Shown here piece by piece: positions 25,308-34,115 of a stretch of DNA of 64,000 bases; position 1 is the first letter of the stretch, and each line of letters begins with the position of its first letter. The notes under the pieces are model-generated. The model did no database searches and had not been told where the DNA came from. It worked only from the letters and a program-made list of their open reading frames with translations. The stretch comes from Jatrophihabitans cynanchi (GTDB lineage Bacteria; Actinomycetota; Actinomycetes; Mycobacteriales; Jatrophihabitantaceae). The stretch lies in NCBI RefSeq assembly GCF_027247405.1, contig NZ_CP097463.1, positions 1,240,001 through 1,304,000 on the forward strand, written 5' to 3'. Position numbers and translations under genes: made by a program.

Positions 25308-25688
25308 TCACACACCAACGGCGTGGTAGGCCACGAAACGCCAGCCCCCCGACATCTGCGCCCACACGGCGAGGGCATGAGTATGCAGCGTGCGCGGCCG
25401 CCCGTCGACCTGCACCTGCGCCGACATCACCTCGGTGAACGCCACGGTATTTCCGGCGACCACCTGTCCCTGCACTTCGCAATCGATCGTCTCATAACGA
25501 TAGAAGCCACTGCGACACCGATCCAGATAGGTCTGGCAGTTGTCGGTGTGACCACTTGAATGCGTGTAGAGCAGATTCGGATGGCAGAGCCGCTCCAACT
25601 GGTCGAAGTCGCGAGCCGTGAGGGCCTCCAATCGCTGCCTCTCCAGCTCAAGGAGTAGCACGCCAGGTCCGGTCGAGGTCACCGTCAC
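25308..25688 (-). CDS. SnoaL-like / DUF4440 NTF2-fold protein
   Basis: A 126-residue single-domain protein of the NTF2-like superfamily: LLLELERQRLEALTARDFDQ, then CHPNLLYTHSSGHTDN, TYLDRCRSGFYRYETIDCEV and the closing strand GGWRFVAYHAVGV. Members are small isomerases, cyclases, dehydratases or non-catalytic subunits. It is the last gene of the minus-strand catabolic operon, 46 bp after the cupin gene. Its substrate is probably an intermediate of that pathway, but the active-site residues do not identify it. Confidence 0.8.
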   Translation of the reverse strand: MTVTSTGPGVLLLELERQRLEALTARDFDQLERLCHPNLLYTHSSGHTDNCQTYLDRCRSGFYRYETIDCEVQGQVVAGNTVAFTEVMSAQVQVDGRPRTLHTHALAVWAQMSGGWRFVAYHAVGV

Positions 25689-25734
25689 GACTACACCCTG
25701 GAATCCCGGCCCGCCGCGCGCACCGAGTATCTGG

Positions 25735-26199
25735 TCACTTCAACCATGTACGTGCCGGAGGGCTCTTGATCTCTATCCAGACCGATGGGTCCTCCACGGC
25801 GACCATTTGATGCTCGAGTTCTGGCGGGTGATAGAAGGAATCGCCCGCGGATAGCTCCCAGGTTTGCTCACCCAGGCGCATCCGCACCCGACCGGACACG
25901 ATGTAGCCGACGCTGTCGTGGTCATGGACGTGTGGCGGGGACTCGGAGCCGCCTGCCATCGTCACCTCAAGGACGTTCATTCGCTCGGATTCAGCGAGGA
26001 CGCGCACCTGAGCGGGACGTTTGAGTTGGCGTCCCTCGACGGTCTCGAGCACCACGTATTCGGCCTCGTTCCTGCGTACGACGTAGGTCACTGGGCGGTC
26101 TCCCATCATTCTCGTGAACTGCGTTTGGACCTGCGTCGACCGCGAAGGCGCGGTTGACCGGCCCCGCGCGGGGGCGTCGGCGGTTGGCCCGGCGATCAC
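25735..26199 (-). CDS. Cupin-domain protein
   Basis: 154 residues with a single cupin barrel. Motif 1 is PPHVHDHDSVGYIVSGRVR (two His and later Glu-type positions) and motif 2 is AGDSFYHPPELEHQMV. The GTG at 26199 overlaps the stop of the FAD-oxidase gene as GTGA, supporting translational coupling. An ATG at 26109 is an alternative that would drop an unremarkable 30-residue leader. Single-domain cupins serve as dioxygenases, isomerases or binding proteins. The metal ligands H, H and H are present, so metal binding is likely. Confidence 0.82.
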   Translation of the reverse strand: MIAGPTADAPARGRSTAPSRSTQVQTQFTRMMGDRPVTYVVRRNEAEYVVLETVEGRQLKRPAQVRVLAESERMNVLEVTMAGGSESPPHVHDHDSVGYIVSGRVRMRLGEQTWELSAGDSFYHPPELEHQMVAVEDPSVWIEIKSPPARTWLK

Positions 26200-27380
26200 A
26201 TCTTCGGCGGCATGAATCTCATCGGCGAATATGCGTCTGCGTCTACGTTCAGCTCGGTGCTGCCACTGAGGACCAGGTCCGAAACCAGCTTCCCGGTAGC
26301 TGCCGAGAGGTGGATCCCCTTGCGGCCGTGACCGGAAGCGACGTAGACGTTGTCGAAGGCCGGTGTCGTTCCGATCATGGGCAGGAGATCGACTGACATG
26401 GGACGCCCACCTGCCAGATCCTTGATCACCTCGGCCTTGCGAAGGAAGGGGAACCGTTCCAGCCCGGTGTCGAGCAGCAGTTGCGTGTCATCCGGCAACG
26501 CGTGGGTCTCGAAGACGGGGCGGATGTAGGCATCAGTCGGTCGGAGCCCACCTCCCGGTGCGGGGTCGGGTGTCGCGGCGAGGAGGAAGTCTCCGTTGGG
26601 GTACTGCATCAGCGCGATTCTCTCGATCACGTGGTGCTTCAATGCGAGATCGCCGGGAATCCTCAGCACGTGCAGCTGGCCCTTGAGGTTGCACATCGGA
26701 AGCGGGAATCCCAGCCACACGGAGGCTGTGGGAGTCCACGATCCCATGGCTATGACGACGTGATCGCATTCGATGGTCGAGCCGTCAGCCAGTCGCACTC
26801 CGGACGCCCGTTCGGACTCCCAGGTGAGGCCGATAACCTCAGCGATCTGCAGCTTCGCGCCACTGTGCCGAGCGGCGGACATGTACAGACGAGCCAGCTT
26901 CCACCCGTCGATCTGGATCACCGACCCGAAGAGGTACCCGCCGAGAACGCTGGGAGCGAGAAGTGGCTCGTGGCGGCGGATCTCGTCGGCCTCGAGCCAG
27001 ACCGCTCCAGCACCGGCCGCTTCGAGTTGCGCTCCGCTCGCGGCGTACATGTCACGTAGGTTGGCGAGCACCTCATCGGTGAAGGCGGGCGCGAGACCGG
27101 GACGGTCGTTGAACCATCCCGGCTCGTCCTCGAACGTCTTGAGGTGATCCATGTTCTCGCGGATGAGCCGGATGCTTTCGAGTCCGAGCGCGAGGTGGGG
27201 GCCCGGGGAGAAGTCACCGCCGAAGGCGTTGAAGAAGCCTGGACCATGGCCACTTGACCCAGCCGCGATGTCTTCCTTCTCCACCACCGTCACCTGGGCG
27301 CCGGCGCTGCTGAGGAAATAGGCGGCGGAGGTTCCTACTACACCGCCACCGATCACGACGACATCGGTTGCCTTACTCAA
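26196..27380 (-). CDS. FAD-dependent amine / D-amino-acid oxidase (DAO family)
   Basis: A 394-residue flavoprotein starting with the FAD-binding Rossmann motif VVVIGGGVVGTSAAYFLSSA and the ribose-binding E in VTVVEKEDIAAGSSGHG. The C-terminal dinucleotide-contact motif NVYVASGHGRKGIHLS is typical of the glycine/sarcosine oxidase branch. These enzymes oxidise primary or secondary amines to imines and reduce O2 or an acceptor. It is flanked by the AMDase-like and cupin genes in one operon. With the amide-cleaving enzymes of the island it may oxidise an N-substituted amino acid released from the substrate. That role is inference. Confidence 0.85.
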   Translation of the reverse strand: MSKATDVVVIGGGVVGTSAAYFLSSAGAQVTVVEKEDIAAGSSGHGPGFFNAFGGDFSPGPHLALGLESIRLIRENMDHLKTFEDEPGWFNDRPGLAPAFTDEVLANLRDMYAASGAQLEAAGAGAVWLEADEIRRHEPLLAPSVLGGYLFGSVIQIDGWKLARLYMSAARHSGAKLQIAEVIGLTWESERASGVRLADGSTIECDHVVIAMGSWTPTASVWLGFPLPMCNLKGQLHVLRIPGDLALKHHVIERIALMQYPNGDFLLAATPDPAPGGGLRPTDAYIRPVFETHALPDDTQLLLDTGLERFPFLRKAEVIKDLAGGRPMSVDLLPMIGTTPAFDNVYVASGHGRKGIHLSAATGKLVSDLVLSGSTELNVDADAYSPMRFMPPKM

Positions 27381-27455
27381 GATCTGACCCCTTCCAGAAA
27401 GAAAGCACCGGGCCGTCGCCGATCTCGACGCGGCTGCGGTCCGTCATGACACGCT

Positions 27456-28196
27456 TTAGTGTTCGAGCAGAAGCCGGCCGCAGCCGCGGATCTTGTCCTC
27501 GATTCCGTTGTCACGCAACGCCATCCACCAGGTCGCGGCATTGATCGCGATGACCGGTTTGCCCAACCAGCGCTCGGCCTCGTCGGCCAGGGAGACCATC
27601 GACAGGTTGGTCCCGCACTGGACGACGGCCTCCGCGTCGCCGTGCACGTCGAGGATCGCGCGTCGCAGCTCGTCCTCGGTCACTCCCGCGATCGACACCG
27701 CCGTGGGACACTTCAGGCCCTTGATCGCCACGACCTCGAATCCCAGGTCCTGGAAGAAGGTGACGACGTTGGCGTCCCCGACGGGCTGATAGGGCGTCAC
27801 GACGCCTATGCGACGAACTCCGTACAACTTCAGTGCACGCTCGCATGCCTCGGCGCCGGTCGCCAGACCGAGGTGCGTCAGCTCGGTGATCTGCTGCGTG
27901 AAGCGGCGGTTGCCTTCCAGGCCACCCCAGAACGTCTCAGCGCTCATGCCCATGACGACGTAGTCGGGTTCGCAGGTCATCACGCGTTCGCATGCGGCGG
28001 CGATCTCGGCCCGTATCTGTACGAGCAGGTTCTCCATACCCGCGTCGTCGGCGATTCCCTGGTCACGGATATGTATTCGACTGACGTGTGCCGTCACTCC
28101 TGGCACCGACATCCGGTAGAAGTCCGGTTCGACAATCGTGTTGGTACTCGGTGCGATTACGGCGAACTTGCGCCGCCATCCGAGCGCGTCCGGCAT
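27456..28196 (-). CDS. Asp/Glu racemase superfamily enzyme, arylmalonate decarboxylase / maleate isomerase type
   Basis: 246 residues with the two-domain racemase fold. One active-site cysteine is present in AVVQCGTNLSMVSLA. The first site reads VVMGMSAETFWGG, where maleate isomerases have a cysteine; arylmalonate decarboxylase has a MGTS-type sequence at this place. The protein therefore has only one of the two cysteines and is closer to decarboxylase or EutA-like members than to two-cysteine racemases. It sits between the ABC ATPase gene and the amine oxidase gene in the operon. Decarboxylation of a substituted malonate or isomerisation of a maleate are both possible. Confidence 0.78.
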   Translation of the reverse strand: MPDALGWRRKFAVIAPSTNTIVEPDFYRMSVPGVTAHVSRIHIRDQGIADDAGMENLLVQIRAEIAAACERVMTCEPDYVVMGMSAETFWGGLEGNRRFTQQITELTHLGLATGAEACERALKLYGVRRIGVVTPYQPVGDANVVTFFQDLGFEVVAIKGLKCPTAVSIAGVTEDELRRAILDVHGDAEAVVQCGTNLSMVSLADEAERWLGKPVIAINAATWWMALRDNGIEDKIRGCGRLLLEH

Positions 28197-28197
28197 G

Positions 28198-29817
28198 TCA
28201 ACTCCTCTCTTCGTGTTCGTGCCCGGTCCGTGTACCTGCGGATTCGGAGAGTACGGCGGATATGCACGAATGCTTGGAGTCTCGGGCCGGGGCCAATTCG
28301 GCCGTGATGCGCCCTCGGTTCAGGACCAGCACCCGGTCTGCGGCGTCCCAGACCTCATCGACGTCCTGGGAGCAGATCATGACCGCGCAGCCGTCCCGCG
28401 CGGCCTGTCGGATCAGCCGGAAGATGTCGGCGCGTGCCGCGGCGTCGACCCCCGCGGTCGGCTCGTGCGCGCACAGGATTCGGGGCGACAGCGAAAGCGC
28501 ACGCGCAACCAGCACCTTCTGCTGATTACCTCCGCTGAGGTAGGCGACCTGTCGCTGCGGGTCGGTGGGTCTGATGTCGTACGTGTCGATCTGCTCAGCG
28601 CAGGCTCGCGACAGCGCACGCGACCGTACCGGAGCAACGGCGCGCCAGCCACGGGTCGTGATCAGTTGGGTGATGGCGAGATTCTCCTCGGTCGAGAGCA
28701 GGCCGGCGATCCCATTGCGCAGCCGATCGCCCGGGATCAGCCCGATGCCGTGTCGGACGGCGCGCCCGGGCGTCAGACGGGCCAGATCGAAACTCATGTC
28801 GGCAACGGTCAACCGACCTGCCACAGGAACGGCGCCGACCGTCGCGTACGGCAGTGCGTCGACGCCCGAGTCGGCCAGTCCGGTGATCCCGAGCACCTCC
28901 CCGACGCGTCCCTGGATCGCAATGTCCTGGAAAAGGTCCGACTTCAACCGGAGAGAGAACCCGGGCGCCTCCGCAGGCGGGTCGTGGATGTCGCGTGCCT
29001 GCAGCACCGCGAGTTCGATGCCCATAGCCGCCTTCACCACACTGTCAGGGGAGATCTCGTCCCTCGACAGGCTCGCCACGACCTGACCGTCACGCAGGAC
29101 GGTCACCTGATCACACAACGCGACGACCTCATCGATGCGGTGGCCGACGAACAGGACCCCCCACCCTTCATCACGTAGTCGATGTACTGCCGAGACCACC
29201 GCGCCCGAGTCGGCCGGGCCGAGCCGTGCCGTCACCTCGTCGAGGACCAGCACGCCCGGACCCGCCACGTCCGCGTCTTGCAGTTGGTGCAGTGCACGCG
29301 CGAACGCGACTACCGCCTTCTGGGCCTCGCTAAGATCCACCGCGCTCGAGCGGGGATCGACGTCGAGGCCCAGTCGGCTCAGCAATTCCCGCACGATCCG
29401 ATCACCCGCGCGGGCGTCCACCCGGCCGCCGAATTTGGTCGGGCTGCTGCACACCAGCACGTTCTCTGTGATGCTGAGCGCCGGCGCGATGCCCAAGTCC
29501 TGGTGCACGACGCCGATGCGTGCCTTGGCCAGCTCGGAGGCGGTGATCGGCTGGTGCAGGCTTCGATGCTGTGCCCGCACCTGCGTGCCCGCCTCCGGCC
29601 GGTACACGCCAGTGATGATCTTCACGACGCTCGACTTGCCGGATCCGTTCTGACCGACCAGGCCGTGGACACTGCCGCCAGCGACCGCTAGCGATACACC
29701 GCGCAGGGCACGGGTAGCCCCGAAGCGGATCGATGCGTCGCGGACCTCGAGCAGTGCCGCGTCAGCAGCCGTGGCTGCGCCCATCACGGGCGTGCTCGAC
29801 GCGGCCTGCCCGGGCAC
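28198..29817 (-). CDS. Sugar-type ABC transporter ATPase (RbsA-like, two ABC domains)
   Basis: 539 residues with two ATPase modules. The first has Walker A VGQNGSGKSSVVKI, an unusual signature (VDLSEAQKAVVAFARAL) and Walker B GVLVLDEVTA. The second lacks a proper Walker A (GITGLADSGVDAL) as in RbsA-type proteins but has the signature YLSGGNQQKVLVARAL and Walker B-like ILCAHEPTAGVD. Cytoplasmic energiser of the importer formed with the downstream-encoded permease and lipoprotein. One base separates it from the AMDase-like gene. The transported compound is probably the island substrate and need not be a sugar. Confidence 0.9.
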   Translation of the reverse strand: MPGQAASSTPVMGAATAADAALLEVRDASIRFGATRALRGVSLAVAGGSVHGLVGQNGSGKSSVVKIITGVYRPEAGTQVRAQHRSLHQPITASELAKARIGVVHQDLGIAPALSITENVLVCSSPTKFGGRVDARAGDRIVRELLSRLGLDVDPRSSAVDLSEAQKAVVAFARALHQLQDADVAGPGVLVLDEVTARLGPADSGAVVSAVHRLRDEGWGVLFVGHRIDEVVALCDQVTVLRDGQVVASLSRDEISPDSVVKAAMGIELAVLQARDIHDPPAEAPGFSLRLKSDLFQDIAIQGRVGEVLGITGLADSGVDALPYATVGAVPVAGRLTVADMSFDLARLTPGRAVRHGIGLIPGDRLRNGIAGLLSTEENLAITQLITTRGWRAVAPVRSRALSRACAEQIDTYDIRPTDPQRQVAYLSGGNQQKVLVARALSLSPRILCAHEPTAGVDAAARADIFRLIRQAARDGCAVMICSQDVDEVWDAADRVLVLNRGRITAELAPARDSKHSCISAVLSESAGTRTGHEHEERS

Positions 29818-29826
29818 GAGGCTCGT

Positions 29827-31086
29827 TCAGCCACCCAGACCCCACAGGGACTTGAAGCCGCTCTCCATCTCCTGGTTCAGCGACTCGGCGCCGTACCAAT
29901 CCTGTGACGCCGCGGCGGTGAGGGTCAGCGTCAGGCTCTTGACGTTGTCAGGGGTAAAGGCTCGGAGCGGAATGTTCTCGACGACCGGGTCGTTGCCGGT
30001 CATGAGGCGGAACGCCTGATCCGCATATGCCCACGCCTGCCAGCCCATGTCGCTGCCGACATCCACGACCACGTGATTGCCCGAGGCCAGGTCCTTCATC
30101 TCCGGCAGGTTGGCGTTCTGGGTGATGATCGGAATGTCCTTGCCGGCGAGCGCCGGGAGAATGAACGGCGTCATGCTGTCGAACGCGACCACGATGTAGT
30201 TGATGTCCGGGTGCGCGGCCAGTTGGGACCGGACATCGGCCTGCAACTGGGTAGACCACTGCGCGATCGGAACGTTGATCACCGTCGAGGTGCAGGTCGA
30301 GCAGTTCGCCTTCAGCGCGTTGACCGCTGCGTCGAGCATCAGCTTGCCCTGCTGGACCTCCAGCGTGGACACGCCCAGGATGTTCGCCTTGCCGTTGGAC
30401 AGCGACACGACGGCGTTACCGAAGACCTTGCCCTCATCGGATGCTGCGTTGGCCACGACAGCGGCGGCCCCGTCCGGCACCGGGCTGTCGGGGTCGAGGA
30501 TGTCACCTTCGATGACCGGGATGCCTGCGGCCTTGGCCTGCTTCATCTGACTGCCGATGATCGACGGCCCCGGGCCGTCGGCGATGATCACACCCGCGTG
30601 CGCCCCGATCGCCTGCAACATGCAGCGAGTGATGTCGGTGGGGTTGCCCTTGCCGTCGCACACGTTCAGCTTGACGTTCGCGGTCGCCAGCGCGATCTTC
30701 AGCTGGCCACCGACGATGTGGAAGAACGAGTCGGAGTAGTCCAGCGGGATATACCACACCGTCTTGCCCGCAAGTCCGGTTGCATCGATCTTCGGTCCGG
30801 GTGCGGTGAAGCCGGAGACCTGCTGCTGTGCCTGTTTGAACGCGGCAGTCGCGGCATCGACCGCGCTGTTGGCCGAGGACGACGACCCGGCGGTCGTCAC
30901 CGAGCCTGCCGGGCTATTGCTGGACGCAGTCGTGCCTGGACTCGTCGTGCCTGGGCTCCCGGAGGAGCTGCAGCCGGTGACCAGGGCCGCGGTCGCGAGG
31001 ACGACTGCGGCGACAGCCAGGTAGCGGCGGGTTGCGCTCCGCTGGCCCACCATAGGGGGGGCTGCGCAGGGATGCGGCTGAGACAT
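29827..31086 (-). CDS. ABC transporter substrate-binding lipoprotein (RbsB-like)
   Basis: About 419 residues, or 407 if the ATG at 31050 is used; that shorter start puts the positive n-region directly before the hydrophobic core. The signal peptide RRYLAVAAVVLATAALVTGC ends in a lipobox cysteine, so the mature protein is an outer-face lipoprotein. A Ser/Thr/Gly-rich linker follows. The periplasmic-binding fold type I then shows TVWYIPLDYSDSFFHIVGG, GVIIADGPGPSIIGSQ and NYIVVAFDSMTPFILPAL. Nine bases separate it from the ATPase gene. The ligand pocket cannot be read from sequence. Confidence 0.9.
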   Translation of the reverse strand: MSQPHPCAAPPMVGQRSATRRYLAVAAVVLATAALVTGCSSSGSPGTTSPGTTASSNSPAGSVTTAGSSSSANSAVDAATAAFKQAQQQVSGFTAPGPKIDATGLAGKTVWYIPLDYSDSFFHIVGGQLKIALATANVKLNVCDGKGNPTDITRCMLQAIGAHAGVIIADGPGPSIIGSQMKQAKAAGIPVIEGDILDPDSPVPDGAAAVVANAASDEGKVFGNAVVSLSNGKANILGVSTLEVQQGKLMLDAAVNALKANCSTCTSTVINVPIAQWSTQLQADVRSQLAAHPDINYIVVAFDSMTPFILPALAGKDIPIITQNANLPEMKDLASGNHVVVDVGSDMGWQAWAYADQAFRLMTGNDPVVENIPLRAFTPDNVKSLTLTLTAAASQDWYGAESLNQEMESGFKSLWGLGG

Positions 31087-31126
31087 GTGGTTCCTCCGTT
31101 ACGCGAAGAGATGGAAGAGGTGCGGG

Positions 31127-32200
31127 TTAGTCCTTGCTGCCGGTGAGCCGGCGTCGAACGAGAGTGAACCCGGCGACCGCGAGAACGAGCGCGGCGCCGT
31201 AGAACACGTCTGCCGCCCAACCAGTGGCGCCGAGGATCTGCAGTCCGACGATGCCCGTGGTCAGGAAGTAGATTGCTGCGACGGTGCCCCAGGCGTTGAA
31301 TCGCCCGATCGTGAAGACCACCGTGCTGAAGAAGGCTGCCGCGAAGGCGGGCAGCAACTGCGTCTCGGACAGCCCGGGGCTGATGCCTCCCTGGCTTGCG
31401 AGCGCGACGATTCCCGACAGCGCCGCGAGCAGCGACCCGGCCAGGTAGGCACCGAGCCGGATACGGTGCGTCTTGATTCCGACGAGGACGGCGGCGGCCC
31501 GCGACTGGCCGGCGAAGGTCATCTGCCTGCCGATGGGACTGGCCTGTAGTACATAGGCGACGACGAGGGCGACCACGATGATGTACAGCACGGAGATCTG
31601 GATGCCGAAGTAGAGGTGCGTGAACGCATCGGTGAAGCCGGAACTGACCCCGGACAGGGTCTGGGAATTGCTGACCGCCAGCGCGACACCGTCGAGCAAG
31701 GTAGCCATACCCAGCGTCATGATGATCGAGTTGAGGTTCAACACGACGACGAGGACCGCGTTCACGACGCCCACCGCGCACGCCGCAGCAACCGCGAGAA
31801 CGATGCCGGCCCACAGCGGCCAGCCGTCCATGACCGTCACCGTTGCCACGATCGTCGACACCAGACCGGAGTTCGCGGCCACCGACAGGTCGTAGTCGCC
31901 CACCACCAACGTCGGCACGATGGCGATCGCCAGGATCACCAGGGAGCTTTGGGAGTTGAGGATCGCCTGGACCGTACCGGTGGTCCAGAAGGTGTGCGGA
32001 CGCAACCCGGCGAAGATCGCTATCATCAGCGCCCACGGGACGAAGATCACCAGGCGATGCAGGCCCAGACTGCTCACGACCTTGCGGGTGGGCGCGACCG
32101 GTTCGGAGTTGGTGCGGCTGCCGCCGGTGTGGTCGGCCTCACGCTGCTGCTCGACGGGTGCTTCGTGACCCGGCGAATCGAGGCTGCTCTCGCTCTTCAT
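31127..32200 (-). CDS. ABC transporter permease (RbsC-like)
   Basis: 357 residues with a soluble, charged N-terminus of about 45 residues followed by eight to ten hydrophobic segments, for example LVIFVPWALMIAIFAGL and IVLAVAAACAVGVVNAVLVV. The conserved motif of the family is present as GRQMTFAGQSRAAAVLVGI (cytoplasmic coupling loop). One permease gene with a double ATPase implies a homodimeric channel. The ATG overlaps the stop of the isochorismatase-like gene (ATGA). Confidence 0.9.
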   Translation of the reverse strand: MKSESSLDSPGHEAPVEQQREADHTGGSRTNSEPVAPTRKVVSSLGLHRLVIFVPWALMIAIFAGLRPHTFWTTGTVQAILNSQSSLVILAIAIVPTLVVGDYDLSVAANSGLVSTIVATVTVMDGWPLWAGIVLAVAAACAVGVVNAVLVVVLNLNSIIMTLGMATLLDGVALAVSNSQTLSGVSSGFTDAFTHLYFGIQISVLYIIVVALVVAYVLQASPIGRQMTFAGQSRAAAVLVGIKTHRIRLGAYLAGSLLAALSGIVALASQGGISPGLSETQLLPAFAAAFFSTVVFTIGRFNAWGTVAAIYFLTTGIVGLQILGATGWAADVFYGAALVLAVAGFTLVRRRLTGSKD

Positions 32201-32868
32201 GATTCGTCCTCGATCTGGCCCTGTAACCTCGGCCCTAGTGCGCTGAGCGCTTGGGCGAGACTGATGACGTCGGCGTACTTGGCGTTCAGGTCATACAGGT
32301 TGGCGCGCTGCCGTTCGGCGCTGGTGTCGGCGACCGCGTCGGCGACCACGACGGCCGCGAACTCGTGCTGCACCGCGTCCACCGCCGTGGCCCGTACACA
32401 CCCGCTGGTGGAAAAGCCCACGATCACCACGGTGTCTGCGGACAGCGCGGACAGCCGTGCGGCCAGGTTGGTACCGAAGAAGGCGCTCGCGTATGACTTG
32501 GTAATGACCGGTTCGCCGGTGGGAGCGATTGCGGGGGCGATCTCGGCCAGCGGGCTGCCGGAGTTGAACACCGACAGTGCGGGGACCTTGCGCGCGAAGA
32601 CGGGCGCGTCGATCTGTGCCCCGTTCGGATAGCTCACCGTCGTGTAGATGATCGGAATCCCCGTCGTTCGGGCGGCCGCGATGAGGTCGGCCATCGCTTT
32701 GACCGCGGCGGGCCCGCTGTCGAGCCGCAACGGGGAGTCCGCGTCGAGGTAGGCGCGCGCGGCGTCGACGACGAGCACGACCGGCCGCCGCCCGAACCCC
32801 GCGGCGCCACCGAACCCGGACTCCTGGGTACGCAACGGCTGCTCCGGCGCTCGCGAGTCGCCGGTCAT
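32197..32868 (-). CDS. Isochorismatase-fold amidohydrolase (N-carbamoylsarcosine amidase / maleamate amidase type)
   Basis: The ATG at 32868 with AAGGG upstream gives 223 residues; a GTG at 32892 is possible. A longer frame to 33456 is antisense shadow of the CoA-transferase gene. The start GFGGAAGFGRRPVVLVVDAA is typical of the N-carbamoylsarcosine amidase branch. The catalytic triad is visible as D in VVDAARAYLD, K in VFARKVPALSVF and C in VGFSTSGCVRATAVDA. These enzymes cleave amide or carbamoyl C-N bonds, releasing ammonia. With the AMDase/maleate-isomerase-like enzyme it could form a maleamate to maleate to fumarate step, but other pairings fit too. Confidence 0.84.
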   Translation of the reverse strand: MTGDSRAPEQPLRTQESGFGGAAGFGRRPVVLVVDAARAYLDADSPLRLDSGPAAVKAMADLIAAARTTGIPIIYTTVSYPNGAQIDAPVFARKVPALSVFNSGSPLAEIAPAIAPTGEPVITKSYASAFFGTNLAARLSALSADTVVIVGFSTSGCVRATAVDAVQHEFAAVVVADAVADTSAERQRANLYDLNAKYADVISLAQALSALGPRLQGQIEDES

Positions 32869-32903
32869 CGGACCGTCACCCTTGTTCGGCACGTACTCAT
32901 ACG

Positions 32904-34115
32904 TCAGATCACCCCTTGCTCGGCGAGCGAGGTCAGGTCGGAGTCGGATAGGCCCAGCAGGCCCTTGAGAACCTCGTCGTTGTGGGCGCCCAGGCGTGGG
33001 CCGACCCATCGCACGGTGCCCGGCGTCTGCGACAGCCGCGGACTCACGTTCTGCATCGGGAACTCGCCCAGGTCCGGGTGCGTAATCCGGATGATCGCGC
33101 GCCGAGCGGCGAAATGGGCGTCCGAGAGCATGTCCTGGGCGGTGTAGACGCGGCCGGCCGGCACGCCTGCCCGGTGCAACGTCTGCAGCAGCGTGTCCGC
33201 ATCCGCCTGCGCGGTCCAGTCCATGATCAGCTGATCGAGTTCCTCCTGGTTGGCCCCACGCGCGCCGTGCGTCGCGAATCGCTCGTCCGCCGACAACTCC
33301 GGGCTGCCCATGGCGGCACACAGCCGGCCGAACACCGCGTCCTGGTTGGCGGCGATCAGCAGCGACGTGCCATTCCGCGTCGGGTAGACGTTGCTGGGTG
33401 CCACGTTCGGGAGGATTGCGCCCGTCCGTTCCCGCTGGTAACCGGCGATCTCCCACTCCGGGACGAGCGACTCCATCATCGCGAGGACCGCTTCGTACAG
33501 CGCGGTGTCAACCACCTGCCCGCGTCCGGTCCGTTCCCGCGCATGGAGCGCTATCAGCGCGCCCAGCGCGGCGAATGTGCCGGCGAGCGAGTCTCCGATC
33601 GAGATGCCGCACCGCGACGGCGGTTCGTCCGGGGTACCCGTGACGTAGCGCAGCCCACCCATCGCCTCGCCGATGGAGCCGAAGCCGGCCCGCTCGGAGT
33701 AGGGGCCGTCCTGGCCGTACCCGGTGACCCGGACCATCACCAGCCGCGGATTGATCGCAGACAGTTCGTCGTAGCCCAGCCCCCAGCGTTCCATCGTGCC
33801 GGGCCGGAAGTTCTCCACCAGCACGTCGGCCTCGGCGACCAGCTTGCGGACGAGTTCCTGTCCCGCTGCGGAGCGTAGGTTGCAGGTGACCGACTTCTTG
33901 TTGCGGGCCACGATCGGCCACCACAGGCTGGCTCCGTCGAACTTCTCTCGTCCCCACGCCCGCATCGGGTCTCCGCGTCGTGGCTCCTCCAGTTTGATGA
34001 CCTCCGCACCGAAGTCGCCCAGGAGTTGGCCACAGAATGGGCCGGCCAGCAGCTGGCCGGCCTCCAGGACCCGGATGTCCGACAGCGGCCCGGAGCTGTT
34101 GTGCTGGCTGCTCAT
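32904..34115 (-). CDS. Class III (CaiB/BaiF) CoA-transferase
   Basis: The start at 34115 is fixed by an ATGA overlap with the gntR stop, giving 403 residues, the usual family length. N-terminal SDIRVLEAGQLLAGPFCGQL and GAEVIKLEEPRRGDPMR bind CoA. The catalytic Asp lies in GRGQVVDTALYEAVL. VENFRPGTMERWGLGYDEL is a family hallmark. It would transfer CoA from a donor such as succinyl-CoA to a carboxylic acid of the pathway, which the divergent lyase-like enzyme could then cleave. First catabolic gene after the regulator. Confidence 0.92.
   Translation of the reverse strand: MSSQHNSSGPLSDIRVLEAGQLLAGPFCGQLLGDFGAEVIKLEEPRRGDPMRAWGREKFDGASLWWPIVARNKKSVTCNLRSAAGQELVRKLVAEADVLVENFRPGTMERWGLGYDELSAINPRLVMVRVTGYGQDGPYSERAGFGSIGEAMGGLRYVTGTPDEPPSRCGISIGDSLAGTFAALGALIALHARERTGRGQVVDTALYEAVLAMMESLVPEWEIAGYQRERTGAILPNVAPSNVYPTRNGTSLLIAANQDAVFGRLCAAMGSPELSADERFATHGARGANQEELDQLIMDWTAQADADTLLQTLHRAGVPAGRVYTAQDMLSDAHFAARRAIIRITHPDLGEFPMQNVSPRLSQTPGTVRWVGPRLGAHNDEVLKGLLGLSDSDLTSLAEQGVI

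Noticed and set aside
32869-33456. Longer isochorismatase-like frame reaching into the CoA-transferase gene
   Set aside because: The added sequence is Arg/Pro/Gly-rich shadow of the CoA-transferase coding strand. The family start GFGG..GFGRRP follows the ATG at 32868.
25308-34115. Calling the island A operon a nicotinate (maleamate) pathway
   Set aside because: An isochorismatase-type amidohydrolase and a maleate-isomerase-like enzyme are present. However, the isomerase-like protein lacks the first catalytic Cys and no pyridine hydroxylase or ring-opening dioxygenase gene is in the window.
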